The position numbers were made by a program, and so were the translations under genes. The notes beneath the pieces are model-generated. The model did no database searches. It was not told where the DNA came from and saw only the letters and a list, made by a program, of their open reading frames with translations. Positions 1-8,495 of a stretch of 64,000 bases of DNA are shown here, piece after piece. Every line of letters begins with the position of its first letter. The stretch's first letter is position 1. The stretch lies in the NCBI RefSeq assembly GCF_029891575.1, contig NZ_JARZHF010000001.1, positions 729,088-793,087 of the forward strand, read 5' to 3'. The DNA is from Salipaludibacillus daqingensis. GTDB taxonomy: Bacteria > Bacillota > Bacilli > Bacillales > Salisediminibacteriaceae.

Positions 1-354
1 GGTTCTTCTAACCTTCCGACGGCTACCGTTTCATTGATTGCACCAGATGGAACAAAATTAGAAGATGCTTCAACCGGTCAAGGTAGTGTAGAAGCTCTAT
101 ATAATACGTTAGATTCCATGATTGTAGAGAAAATTCATCTGTCTGATTTTCAACTAAACTCTATCGGTCGTGGACGTGACGCTCTAGCTCAAGCTAAGGT
201 TGAAATGACCGTTAATGGACTTTTCGTTACTGGTCGAGGTTCTTCACAAGATGTGTTAGAAGCTTCAGCTAAAGCCTATTTAAATGGCGTTAATCGTGCT
301 TTTTACCATAAAGAACCTATCAAAGATAAAGTGATACATGCACAATCGAATTAA
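1..354 (+). CDS. leuA: 2-isopropylmalate synthase, C-terminal end (partial)
   Basis: The reading frame is open from the first base of the window and ends at 354, so only the last 117 residues are present. This part is the C-terminal leucine-sensing regulatory domain of 2-isopropylmalate synthase, with the typical ALYNTLDSMI and VEMTVNGLFVTGRGSSQDVLEASAKAY-type features seen from about 96 to 280. The enzyme condenses acetyl-CoA with 2-oxoisovalerate in the first committed step of leucine synthesis, in the cytoplasm. leuB starts 15 bases downstream after a GGAGG ribosome binding site, followed by leuC and leuD, so this is the leu operon. The catalytic TIM-barrel part lies outside the window. 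Confidence 0.93.
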   Translation, partial: GSSNLPTATVSLIAPDGTKLEDASTGQGSVEALYNTLDSMIVEKIHLSDFQLNSIGRGRDALAQAKVEMTVNGLFVTGRGSSQDVLEASAKAYLNGVNRAFYHKEPIKDKVIHAQSN

Positions 355-369
355 GGAGGATGGACAACG

Positions 370-1476
370 ATGAATAAGAAGATCGTTCTATTACCGGGCG
401 ATGGTATTGGTCAAGAGGTTATCGAATCTGCCAAAACAGTGTTAGAAGCTCTTGCCGAAGAATACAACCATACATTTTCATATGAATCTCATGCGATCGG
501 AGGAGCGGCAATAGATGAATACGGAACCCCACTCCCTGATACGACAGAAAAGGCTTGTCACGAAGCTGACGCCGTTTTGTTAGGTGCTGTAGGTGGACCG
601 AAATGGGATCAAAACCCTTCTCATCTTCGACCGGAAAAAGGCCTGTTAGGAATTCGAAAGTCATTAGGTCTTTTTGCAAATTTACGTCCTATTCAAGGTT
701 TTAATAACTTGCTTCATGCCTCTCCCCTTAAGGAAGAAGTGGTGAAAGGCAGCGATTTACTCATCGTTCGTGAACTTACTGGTGGACTTTACTTCGGTAC
801 ACCAAGTGAGCGTCGAAACAATGGCCAATCTGCTGTTGATACTCTAGCTTATGATCGATCAGAAATCGAACGTATTGTAGAGAAAGGATTCCAAGCAGCT
901 CAAATTCGTCGTAAACATCTTACGTCCGTAGATAAAGCTAACGTCCTCGAATCAAGTAAATTATGGCGTGAGGTCGTTGAAGAGAAAAAGAAAGATTATC
1001 CAGAAGTTACTGTTGATCATATGCTTGTTGACGCTACTGCAATGAAATTGATAACCAACCCAAAGTATTTTGATGTGATCGTCACAGAGAATATGTTCGG
1101 AGATATATTAAGCGATGAGGCTTCTGTTCTTACAGGATCATTAGGTATGTTACCGTCTGCAAGTGTAAGAAAAGATAGTTTTGGATTATATGAGCCGGTC
1201 CATGGTTCAGCTCCTGACATCGCTGGTGAAGGTATCGCCAATCCACTAGCAATGATCTTATCAGCAGCCCTCATGCTTCGTCACTCCTTTCATATGGAGA
1301 ATGAAGCACGTGTTATTGAAGCCGCTGTTGCCGATGCATTAGAGCAAGGCTATCATACAGCAGACCTAAACATCGCTGGGGGACAAACAGTAAGCACAGA
1401 AAAAATGACTCAACTCGTCGTTGACTTTATTAAATCAGACAGTACTACGAACAGTATCATGAGCTGTTACGCATAA
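370..1476 (+). CDS. leuB: 3-isopropylmalate dehydrogenase
   Basis: This 368-residue protein has the normal length of LeuB, which oxidises and decarboxylates 3-isopropylmalate to 2-oxoisocaproate with NAD+. Visible family marks are the N-terminal LPGDGIGQEV, the substrate arm around residues 95-107 with RPEKGLLGIRKSLGLFANLR, the ENMFGDILSDEAS metal and substrate site near 240, and the NAD-binding segment EPVHGSAPDIAGEGIANP near 277-294. The start follows AAGGAGGATGGACAACG. It is the second gene of the leucine operon. The last ten or so residues (SDSTTNSIMSCYA) look like a short species-specific tail. Confidence 0.97.
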   Translation: MNKKIVLLPGDGIGQEVIESAKTVLEALAEEYNHTFSYESHAIGGAAIDEYGTPLPDTTEKACHEADAVLLGAVGGPKWDQNPSHLRPEKGLLGIRKSLGLFANLRPIQGFNNLLHASPLKEEVVKGSDLLIVRELTGGLYFGTPSERRNNGQSAVDTLAYDRSEIERIVEKGFQAAQIRRKHLTSVDKANVLESSKLWREVVEEKKKDYPEVTVDHMLVDATAMKLITNPKYFDVIVTENMFGDILSDEASVLTGSLGMLPSASVRKDSFGLYEPVHGSAPDIAGEGIANPLAMILSAALMLRHSFHMENEARVIEAAVADALEQGYHTADLNIAGGQTVSTEKMTQLVVDFIKSDSTTNSIMSCYA

Positions 1477-1525
1477 ATCAAATCTATTCTATAATCGTAC
1501 CTTGAAATGAAAGGGTACAAACACA

Positions 1526-1566
1526 GTAGCACCTGCTTATAAGCAGGTGCTACTCCTTAAAAGGAG
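1526..1566 (+). promoter_or_regulatory. Palindrome and possible hidden RBS in the leuB-leuC gap
   Basis: Bases 1526-1553 form a perfect 28-base palindrome (arms GTAGCACCTGCTTA and TAAGCAGGTGCTAC), directly followed by CTCCTT and then the leuC ribosome binding site AAGGAG at 1561-1566. No T-run follows the hairpin, so it does not look like a plain terminator. CTCCTT at 1553-1558 is complementary to the binding site, which could allow competing structures. A role in mRNA processing or translational coupling is inference. Confidence 0.55.
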
Positions 1567-1577
1567 TGAATGACAAA

Positions 1578-2993
1578 ATGAGTAAACCAAAAACAATCAT
1601 TGATAAAATTTGGGACCGCCACGTTGTCCACAAAGAAGAAAATAAACCTGACTTGATATATATCGATCTGCAACTCGTCCATGAAGTTACTTCCCCACAA
1701 GCATTTGAAGGACTTCGAATGAAAGGGCGCCGAGTTAGGCGACCGGATCGAACTTTTGCAACAATGGATCACAACGTACCTACGATTGCACGCCATATCA
1801 TTAACGATCCTATTAGTAAAAAACAAATGGAAACATTACAAAAGAACTGTGAGGAGTTTGAAGTTCCTCTTGCTGATATAAACCACCCTGATCAAGGAAT
1901 TGTACACGTTATCGGACCAGAATTAGGTTTAACTCAACCAGGAAAAACGATCGTCTGTGGCGATAGTCATACATCTACACACGGTGCCTTTGGTGCCCTT
2001 GCATTTGGTATCGGTACAAGTGAAGTAGAACACGTTTTGGCTACTCAAACGCTTTGGCAAGCCCCCCCTAAAACAATGAACGTCAAAGTAAATGGACGAT
2101 TAAGCCCTGCCATTACGGCGAAAGATTTAATTTTAGCCATTATCGCAAAATTTGGGGTTCGTTTTGGAACTGGTTATGTCCTTGAATACACTGGAGAAGC
2201 TATTCGTGATCTTTCCATGGAACAACGAATGACTATTTGTAATATGTCCATTGAAGCTGGCGCAAGGGCGGGACTCATCAGCCCAGACGAAACGACTTTT
2301 AACTACTTAAAAGGCCGACGACATGTACCAAAAGACGAAGAATTTGATCAAGCTGTTGCAGAATGGTCTGCTCTAGCTACTGACGCTGAAGCAACATACG
2401 ATGCAATGGTTGAAATTGATGCAAACGAAGTCGAACCTCAAGTAACATGGGGAACAAACCCAAGCATGTGTATTCCAGTGAGTGCAACTATTCCAGCACC
2501 AGAGTCTGCAAAAACAGACGCTTCTAAAGAAGAAATTGAAAGAGCTCTTGAATATATGGGGTTAGAAGCAAATAAACCTATCTCTTCCGTAACGATTGAA
2601 CACGTGTTCATCGGTTCATGCACAAATTCAAGAATTAGCGACCTTCGTCGAGCAGCAAAGGTTGTGGAAGGGAAAACTGTCCATACGGGAGTCCGTGCTA
2701 TGGTCGTTCCCGGCTCACAGTCGGTTAAGTTAGTAGCTGAATCAGAAGGTTTAGATAAAGTCTTCACAGAAGCTGGATTTGAATGGAGAGATGCAGGCTG
2801 TAGCATGTGCTTAGCAATGAATGACGATATTGTTCCACCAGGTGAAAGATGCGCCTCTACTTCAAACAGAAACTTCGAAGGTCGTCAAGGAAACGGAGCA
2901 AGAACTCACTTAGTAAGCCCTGAAATGGCTGCCGCCGCAGCAATTGAAGGACGATTTGTCGATGTTCGAACGTATTTAACAACACCTGTTTAA
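1578..2993 (+). CDS. leuC: 3-isopropylmalate dehydratase, large subunit
   Basis: This is the [4Fe-4S] aconitase-family large subunit that isomerises 2-isopropylmalate to 3-isopropylmalate together with LeuD. The three cluster ligands are visible as GSCTNSR (Cys about 348) and CSMC (Cys about 408 and 411), positions that agree with the family. [19 protein letters not shown] is the conserved N-terminal motif. I chose the ATG at 1578, eleven bases after AAGGAG; an in-frame GTG at 1566 overlaps that binding site and is unlikely. The product is 471 residues, the usual length. leuD follows after 30 bases. Confidence 0.97.
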   Translation: MSKPKTIIDKIWDRHVVHKEENKPDLIYIDLQLVHEVTSPQAFEGLRMKGRRVRRPDRTFATMDHNVPTIARHIINDPISKKQMETLQKNCEEFEVPLADINHPDQGIVHVIGPELGLTQPGKTIVCGDSHTSTHGAFGALAFGIGTSEVEHVLATQTLWQAPPKTMNVKVNGRLSPAITAKDLILAIIAKFGVRFGTGYVLEYTGEAIRDLSMEQRMTICNMSIEAGARAGLISPDETTFNYLKGRRHVPKDEEFDQAVAEWSALATDAEATYDAMVEIDANEVEPQVTWGTNPSMCIPVSATIPAPESAKTDASKEEIERALEYMGLEANKPISSVTIEHVFIGSCTNSRISDLRRAAKVVEGKTVHTGVRAMVVPGSQSVKLVAESEGLDKVFTEAGFEWRDAGCSMCLAMNDDIVPPGERCASTSNRNFEGRQGNGARTHLVSPEMAAAAAIEGRFVDVRTYLTTPV

Positions 2994-3023
2994 TAGAATA
3001 TTTACGATTAGGAGGAAGAATTC

Positions 3024-3608
3024 ATGGAACCAATACGAAAACATAAAGGCCTCGTATATCCGATCAATCGATCGAATATTGACACAGATCAAATTATACC
3101 AAAACAATTTTTAAAACGCATTGAACGCCAAGGTTTTGGTCAATTCCTCTTTTATAACTGGCGTTTTGACGATGATGGAAATGAACGAAGTGATTTTTCA
3201 TTAAACGATACAAAATATGATGGCGCCTCTATTCTTGTTGCCGGAGAAAATTTCGGTTGTGGCTCTTCTCGAGAACATGCACCTTGGGCTTTACAAGATT
3301 ATGGATTCAAAGTCATTATCGCATCTAGTTTTGCTGATATCTTTTATAATAACTGTGTAAAGAACGGTATCTTACCGATTCAGCTAACAGAGGAACAAAC
3401 CTCTGAATTAGTCAAAAAAGCGGAAGGAGAACCTTTCACATTATCCGTAGACTTAGAAAATCAAGTCGTTTTCGATGATGCCGGGTTCGAAGCTTCCTTT
3501 GAAATTATTAATTATTTAAGAGAAATGCTCTTAAACGGTTGGGATGAAATTGCTGTAACACTCACTCATGAAGATAAAATCAGCACATTCGAAAATACTA
3601 AAGCGTAA
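3024..3608 (+). CDS. leuD: 3-isopropylmalate dehydratase, small subunit
   Basis: This 194-residue protein is the swivelling small subunit partner of LeuC. It shows the typical start GLVYPINRSNIDTDQIIPKQFLK, the GENFGCGSSREHAPWAL motif that contacts substrate, and VIIASSFADIFYNNCVKNGILP. It starts after AGGAGGAAGAATTC and is the last gene of the leu operon, ending just before a strong terminator. Confidence 0.97.
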   Translation: MEPIRKHKGLVYPINRSNIDTDQIIPKQFLKRIERQGFGQFLFYNWRFDDDGNERSDFSLNDTKYDGASILVAGENFGCGSSREHAPWALQDYGFKVIIASSFADIFYNNCVKNGILPIQLTEEQTSELVKKAEGEPFTLSVDLENQVVFDDAGFEASFEIINYLREMLLNGWDEIAVTLTHEDKISTFENTKA

Positions 3609-3620
3609 CTTTATAATTTT

Positions 3621-3657
3621 AGCCAACGATTCTTCTTTAGAGATCGTTGGCTTTTTC
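3621..3657 (+). terminator. leu operon terminator
   Basis: A ten-pair stem (AGCCAACGAT / ATCGTTGGCT) with a 12-base loop is followed by a run of T. It lies 13 bases after the leuD stop codon. Confidence 0.9.
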
Positions 3658-3846
3658 ATTCTCCAGACTTTCTAATTGGCATTGAAAAGTTATAGATGTA
3701 GTTGGTTTGCCTTCCTAACTTTTAATTTTTATTCGTTTAGGGGTGCTTCTTAGCTATTTTTTGTTTATAATAGAATATTGGAGCTTACTATATATCATAT
3801 GTCAATCTCAAATTTTTAATTTTTCATTATAGAAAGGGTTATGTAT

Positions 3847-5391
3847 ATGTCTAATGAAACACCAAGACGAACATTTGCGATTATCTCCCACCCCGATGCT
3901 GGTAAAACAACGCTAACGGAAAAGGTTCTTTTACAAGGTGGTGGTATTCGCAGTGCAGGAACGGTAAAAGGTAAGAAATCTGGTAAATATGCTACTTCAG
4001 ATTGGATGGAAATTGAAAAACAGCGTGGTATATCGGTTACTTCCAGTGTCATGCAGTTGCTTTACAAAGATATTCAAATTAATATTCTTGATACACCAGG
4101 TCACCAAGACTTTAGTGAAGATACGTATCGTACATTAACTGCCGTTGATACTGCAGTTATGGTTATCGATAGTGTGAAAGGGATAGAAGCCCAAACACTA
4201 AAGTTATTTAAAGTTTGTCGTATGCGTGGCATTCCTATTTTAACGTTTATTAATAAATTAGACCGTGAAGGGAAAGAACCACTAGATCTTCTTTCAGAAA
4301 TCGAAGAAACGCTTGAAATGGAAACTTTTCCGATGAACTGGCCTATAGGAACAGGAAAGCGACTTAAAGGAATCTACAGCATTCCAGATGAAACGGTCGA
4401 AGTATACGACGATTCTCATGAACGAGAAATCATTCCTTATAAAGATAATACGTCTCTTGAAGATTATGAGAAAGAAACCTTGGAAGAGGAAATCATGTTA
4501 TTAAAAGAAGCAGGAAATGATTTTTCCATGAATAAAGTTCATAATGGCTCATTGACACCTGTGTTTTTCGGGAGTGCCCTTTCAAACTTTGGCGTCCAGT
4601 CATTTCTTGATCAATTCGTAAAGTACGCCGCAGAACCACAACCTAGAAAAGCTTCTGGAGACTTAATTCAACCATCGAGTCCACATTTTTCTGGTTTTAT
4701 TTTTAAAATCCAAGCAAATATGAATCCTAATCATCGTGACAGAATTGCTTTTTTACGAGTTTGTTCAGGAGTTTTTGAACGCGGCATGGAAGTCACTCTT
4801 TCTCGTTCAGGTAAAAAAATGAAGTTGAATCAAGCTCATTCCTTTTTCGCATCCGACACAGCAACTGTCGAAAAAGCAATGCCTGGTGACATTGTTGGTA
4901 TCTATGATTCAGGGAATTTCCAAGTTGGTGATACGATCGTTGGCAGTGGTGACCGGATTCAATACGAAGAAATGCCACAGTTCCCTCCTGAACAATTTGC
5001 TAAAGTTACCGCTAAAAATGCGTTAAAACATAAACAATATCACAAAGGTATCGAGCAGCTTGTACAAGAAGGAACAATCCAACTTTACAAAACACCATAT
5101 TTTGAAGACTATATCATTGGTGCTGTTGGAGAATTACAATTCCAAGTGTTTGAGTACCGAATGAAAAATGAATATAAAGTTGATATTGAATTTAACTATA
5201 TGACACATGAGTTAGCACGCTGGGTAACAAAAGGAAAAGTAACGGATGATATGACAGATAATAGAAAAATGCTTGTCAATGATCAGCAAGGACGACCCGT
5301 TTTACTTTTTCAAAACGAATTTGCTCTTCGTTGGTTCCATGATAAACACCCTGATATTGAGTTAGCTTCAGGTTGGGAGATATTAGAATAG
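3847..5391 (+). CDS. prfC: Peptide chain release factor 3
   Basis: This is a translational GTPase that recycles class I release factors from the ribosome after termination. The G-domain motifs are clear: HPDAGKTTL (G1, near residue 16), DTPGHQDF (G3) and NKLD (G4). The length (514 residues) and the C-terminal [25 protein letters not shown] region fit RF3 rather than EF-G. I chose the ATG at 3847, eight bases after AAAGGG; an in-frame ATG at 3841 is too close to that site. It is transcribed alone, with a terminator after it. Confidence 0.95.
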   Translation: MSNETPRRTFAIISHPDAGKTTLTEKVLLQGGGIRSAGTVKGKKSGKYATSDWMEIEKQRGISVTSSVMQLLYKDIQINILDTPGHQDFSEDTYRTLTAVDTAVMVIDSVKGIEAQTLKLFKVCRMRGIPILTFINKLDREGKEPLDLLSEIEETLEMETFPMNWPIGTGKRLKGIYSIPDETVEVYDDSHEREIIPYKDNTSLEDYEKETLEEEIMLLKEAGNDFSMNKVHNGSLTPVFFGSALSNFGVQSFLDQFVKYAAEPQPRKASGDLIQPSSPHFSGFIFKIQANMNPNHRDRIAFLRVCSGVFERGMEVTLSRSGKKMKLNQAHSFFASDTATVEKAMPGDIVGIYDSGNFQVGDTIVGSGDRIQYEEMPQFPPEQFAKVTAKNALKHKQYHKGIEQLVQEGTIQLYKTPYFEDYIIGAVGELQFQVFEYRMKNEYKVDIEFNYMTHELARWVTKGKVTDDMTDNRKMLVNDQQGRPVLLFQNEFALRWFHDKHPDIELASGWEILE

Positions 5392-5402
5392 AAAACGACA
5401 TT

Positions 5403-5450
5403 AAAACCTTGAAGTTACAGAGTTTTCACTCTTATTCTTCAAGGTTTTTT
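5403..5450 (+). terminator. prfC terminator
   Basis: The stem AAAACCTTGAAG / CTTCAAGGTTTT ends in a T-run, 11 bases after the prfC stop codon. Confidence 0.85.
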
Positions 5451-5522
5451 CTATGATCACACTATTTTATAAATGACTGAAATAAAAAGAAAAACCGAGA
5501 CTAATCATTCGTAAGCCTCCGT

Positions 5523-5663
5523 TTAAATAACTTTTTCTTTCACATATTTTTTCTTTCCTACTCCATCACAGAAGCGACAAGAAACTTTCTTCGTTACAAA
5601 CCACAGTTTTTTTTCCACACGACCGACCCCTTTACACTGCTTACAAACGTAAATTATCGCCAT
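5523..5663 (-). CDS. Small double CXXCXGXG zinc-finger-like protein (YuiA-like)
   Basis: This 46-residue reading frame on the minus strand has two copies of the DnaJ-type zinc motif CXXCXGXG: CKQCKGVG near residue 7 and CRFCDGVG near residue 29. These would bind one zinc ion. Such small proteins exist in Bacillus (the YuiA family is the closest I recall), but no function is known to me. A good sigma-A promoter (TTGAAT, 17 bases, TATACT) lies upstream at 5707-5735. The ribosome binding site (GCGGTG) is weak. The motif spacing and the promoter are the reasons I believe it is a gene. Confidence 0.75.
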   Translation of the reverse strand: MAIIYVCKQCKGVGRVEKKLWFVTKKVSCRFCDGVGKKKYVKEKVI

Positions 5664-5706
5664 GTGTTCACCGCTTTCTGGTTAGTTAATTTTTAAGCTT
5701 TGTTAT

Positions 5707-5735
5707 AGTATAATCTTTATTATCAAAATATTCAA
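5707..5735 (-). promoter_or_regulatory. Sigma-A promoter of the CXXCXGXG gene
   Basis: On the minus strand TTGAAT (5730-5735) and TATACT (5707-5712) are 17 bases apart. An inverted repeat ATTATCAAA / TTTGATAAT at 5719-5727 and 5740-5748 brackets the -35 box and may be an operator. Confidence 0.5.
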
Positions 5736-5837
5736 TTAATTTGATAATGTGCGTAAATTATTTTAGTTTAGGGTAATGAATATGTATGGTAATAAGATGT
5801 TATACAATAATTCAATTATTTTAAAAGGAGGCACAAA

Positions 5838-6530
5838 ATGAAAGATGTTTTTGAACAATTGAAAGAAGTTGTTATGGCAATTCTTCCAATGGCTATCCTT
5901 ATTATCATTTTGCAATATACTGTGATCGGCCTCCCGCCAGAAACTTTTTTTCGTTTTCTTGCCGGAGTAGTCATGGTAGGCCTTGGGCTTTTTTTATTTT
6001 TAGTCGGTGTACATATTGGCTTGTTACCAATTGGCGAAATGATTGGTTCAGCCTTACCAAAAACAAAAAAACCTTGGCTTATCATCCTCGTAGGATTTAT
6101 TTTAGGGATTGTTGTGACAATTGCCGAACCTGATGTTCGGGTTTTAGCGTCTCAAATAGATCAAGTTTCTGATGGAGAAATTTCTAACCTTGTGCTAGTT
6201 TATTCCGTAGCTATGGGTGTCGGCTTTTTTGTGGCAGTTGCCATGGCTAGAACGATTTTCAATATCCCCTTAAAATATATATTACTTGTCGGGTACGGAG
6301 CGGTTTTCACTTTAGCTCTTTTTACACCGGAAACTTATATACCTATTTCGTTTGATGCTGGTGGAGTTACTACTGGACCAATGACTGTTCCATTTATTCT
6401 CGCTTTAGGTGTCGGCGTTGCTTCTGTTCTGCGAGGGAAGTCATCAACAAGTGATGGATTTGGTCTTGTAGCATTAGCTTCGATAGGCCCCATCTTATCG
6501 GTGATGATTTTAGGGGTGATATTCGGATGA
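5838..6530 (+). CDS. DUF1538 membrane protein, first subunit
   Basis: This 230-residue protein is almost wholly hydrophobic, with about seven membrane segments. Family marks are HIGLLPIGEMIG (59-70), TIAEPDVRVLA (94-104) and FDAGGVTTGPMTVPF (172-186). DUF1538 proteins are thought to be transporters, but their substrate is not known to me. In some organisms two such halves are fused in one chain; here the second half is the next gene, overlapping by four bases. The start follows AAAAGGAGG. The pair is followed by a tandem PII protein and a CBS protein, which suggests transport controlled by nucleotides or metabolites (inference). Confidence 0.85.
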   Translation: MKDVFEQLKEVVMAILPMAILIIILQYTVIGLPPETFFRFLAGVVMVGLGLFLFLVGVHIGLLPIGEMIGSALPKTKKPWLIILVGFILGIVVTIAEPDVRVLASQIDQVSDGEISNLVLVYSVAMGVGFFVAVAMARTIFNIPLKYILLVGYGAVFTLALFTPETYIPISFDAGGVTTGPMTVPFILALGVGVASVLRGKSSTSDGFGLVALASIGPILSVMILGVIFG

Positions 6531-7258
6531 TTATTTCACTGTTTGAAGGAATTGATCATGTTATATATGAAGTTACAATGGCTATTATTCCTTTACTTGT
6601 CTTCTTTTTAGTATTTCAGTTCATATTTTTAAAGTTAGACAAGGAGAAAATTAAAAATATTATTATTGGGTTATTATTTACTTTTGCAGGACTCGTTTTG
6701 TTTTTACAAGGCGTAGAAGTCGGCTTTTTCCCTGCTGGCGAAGCAATCGGTGAATTATTAGGAGAACGAGAAAATACTCTTATCCTCCTCCCTACTCTTG
6801 GATTTCTTTTCGGACTAGTAGCCACCTTTGCTGAACCAGCGATTCGTATTTTAAACTATGAAGTAGAAAAAGTTACCGCAGGCTCAATTTCAAAAAATGT
6901 CATGCTAATTACGCTCTCACTTGGTGTTGGTACTTCTATTGCCCTATCAATGTTCCGCATTTTAGTCGGTCTCCCGTTATGGTGGTTCATTGTTCCAGGA
7001 TATGGACTTGTGATGATTTTAGCGTTTATATCTAAAGACCGCTTTATCTCTATTGCTTTTGATGCTGGTGGTGTTGCTACTGGACCAATGACCGTTACCT
7101 TTATAATGGCCATAGCGGTTGGTGTTGCCTCTGTAACGGAAGGAAGAGATCCACTAATGGATGGATTCGGTATGATTGCTCTTGTAGCCTTGACACCAAT
7201 CTTATCAGTGCTCATACTAGGTTTGATATATACACAGAAGGAGCGGGAGGAAGAATGA
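6527..7258 (+). CDS. DUF1538 membrane protein, second subunit
   Basis: This 243-residue protein is a paralogue of the gene before it, with matching marks: EVGFFPAGEAIG (64-75), TFAEPAIRIL (100-109) and FDAGGVATGPMTVTF (178-192). The ATGA overlap with both neighbours indicates translational coupling and equal output, as expected for a heterodimeric membrane pore or transporter. The end is a short charged cytoplasmic tail (QKEREEE). It could face the PII protein encoded next, but that is inference. Confidence 0.85.
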   Translation: MIISLFEGIDHVIYEVTMAIIPLLVFFLVFQFIFLKLDKEKIKNIIIGLLFTFAGLVLFLQGVEVGFFPAGEAIGELLGERENTLILLPTLGFLFGLVATFAEPAIRILNYEVEKVTAGSISKNVMLITLSLGVGTSIALSMFRILVGLPLWWFIVPGYGLVMILAFISKDRFISIAFDAGGVATGPMTVTFIMAIAVGVASVTEGRDPLMDGFGMIALVALTPILSVLILGLIYTQKEREEE

Positions 7259-7965
7259 ATAAAATCCGAAGAGACCATAAGCTCTTAGTCACAATTGTAA
7301 AAAGAGGAAGAGCTAAAAAAGTCATGAAAGCTGCTAAAAAAGCTGGGACTGAAGGAGGGACTATTTTATTCGGCATAGGTCGAGGGATTCGTGAGAAAAA
7401 GAAGCTCCTAGGTATAGAAGCTTTCTATGAAAAAGAACTTGTGCTTAATTTGATTCCTGAAGATATTTTACCAAATGTTATTGATTCCATCATTGAAGAA
7501 GTCAATCTAAATAAACAAGGCAAAGGAATTGGTTTTATAATCGACATAAAAAAAACAATTGGTATTGCACATATGGACTATGAAGAAGAGGTTAAGGAGG
7601 ACTTAGAAGAAATGACTGATGATATAAACCATAAAGGATTCGATTTAATTATGACAATTGTTAACAAAGGCGATGCAGGTAAAGTAATTGATGCATCAAA
7701 TCGTGGTGGGGCAGAAGGTGGAACTGTAATAAATGGACGTGGTAGTGGCATTCATGAAAAAGCAAAACTACTTTCTATCGCTATTGAACCTGAAAAAGAT
7801 ATAGTACTCACATTAATTAAAAAGAATTCTACAAAAGATGTTCTAAAAGCTATCGAAGAAGATGTGAAAATTAACCAACCCGGAAAAGGAATTTCTTTTG
7901 TCTTACCGGTAGAACAAACAGTGGGAATCCATCATCTTATGAAAACACCAGACGCAAATCAATAG
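7255..7965 (+). CDS. Tandem PII-like signalling protein
   Basis: This 236-residue soluble protein contains two PII-fold repeats, about residues 8-106 and 129-228. Each begins with a beta strand (LLVTIVKRGRAKKVM; LIMTIVNKGDAGKVI), then carries a T-loop-like motif (GTEGGT at 31-36; GAEGGT at 152-157) and later a GKGIGF or GKGISF turn (89-94; 210-215). PII proteins are usually single-domain trimers that bind ATP, ADP or other small ligands and dock on membrane transporters or enzymes. The gene overlaps the second DUF1538 gene by four bases, so a role as its regulator is likely. The EGGT motif differs from classical GlnB and GlnK, so nitrogen sensing should not be assumed. Confidence 0.85.
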   Translation: MNKIRRDHKLLVTIVKRGRAKKVMKAAKKAGTEGGTILFGIGRGIREKKKLLGIEAFYEKELVLNLIPEDILPNVIDSIIEEVNLNKQGKGIGFIIDIKKTIGIAHMDYEEEVKEDLEEMTDDINHKGFDLIMTIVNKGDAGKVIDASNRGGAEGGTVINGRGSGIHEKAKLLSIAIEPEKDIVLTLIKKNSTKDVLKAIEEDVKINQPGKGISFVLPVEQTVGIHHLMKTPDANQ

Positions 7966-8001
7966 ATTTTTTTATTAACACTAAAAGGAGATGTAACGAA
8001 A

Positions 8002-8433
8002 ATGCCTCAAGTTAAAGATGTATATAATACTATTACTGATGAATTCCCTACCATCGTACTTGATGCACCTTTAGTTAAAGTTCAACAAACCTTTCAAGAA
8101 ATGAACCCCATGTTCAGGACTTTATATGTTCTTGATGACCAAAATCAATTCATAGGGACTATCCCATTAGTCAAAATTATTAAAGGGTATACATTAAAAA
8201 AAGGAATTATAACTTCTAAATCTAGCTCTGTTAAGGGGTTATTCCAGATGACTTCTCAAGATATAACAGCTCAAGATTTGATGGTAAAAAGTGGTTCTGT
8301 TTGTGAAAACGATTCACTTGATGAAGCATTACAATTAATGGTAGAAACAAGTGTTGATGAGCTTCCAGTCTTAGATAAGCACGGTAGCATGGTTGGCCAT
8401 TTAAGTGTTTTTGAACTATTGAGTTATCTGTAA
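8002..8433 (+). CDS. CBS-domain pair protein
   Basis: This 143-residue protein consists of two CBS domains (about 8-60 and 87-143) and nothing else. The second has the typical LDEALQLMVETSVDELPVLD pattern. CBS pairs bind adenosine nucleotides and gate transporters or enzymes. It starts after AAAAGGAG, 36 bases behind the tandem PII gene, so it is probably the fourth member of the same operon. Together the operon would hold a membrane pair and two kinds of ligand sensor. Confidence 0.85.
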   Translation: MPQVKDVYNTITDEFPTIVLDAPLVKVQQTFQEMNPMFRTLYVLDDQNQFIGTIPLVKIIKGYTLKKGIITSKSSSVKGLFQMTSQDITAQDLMVKSGSVCENDSLDEALQLMVETSVDELPVLDKHGSMVGHLSVFELLSYL

Positions 8434-8465
8434 TAGAACCTCTACTAAATTCAATCAAAAATAAA

Positions 8466-8495
8466 CGAGAGCTGATGATTCAGCTCTCGCTCTTT
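8466..8495. terminator. Bidirectional terminator
   Basis: A ten-pair stem (CGAGAGCTGA / TCAGCTCTCG) with a four-base loop sits between the convergent CBS and antiporter genes. T-rich sequence follows on both sides. Confidence 0.8.

Noticed and set aside
1566..1577. GTG at 1566 as the leuC start
   Set aside because: It overlaps the ribosome binding site AAGGAG; the ATG at 1578 has normal spacing and gives the usual LeuC N-terminus.
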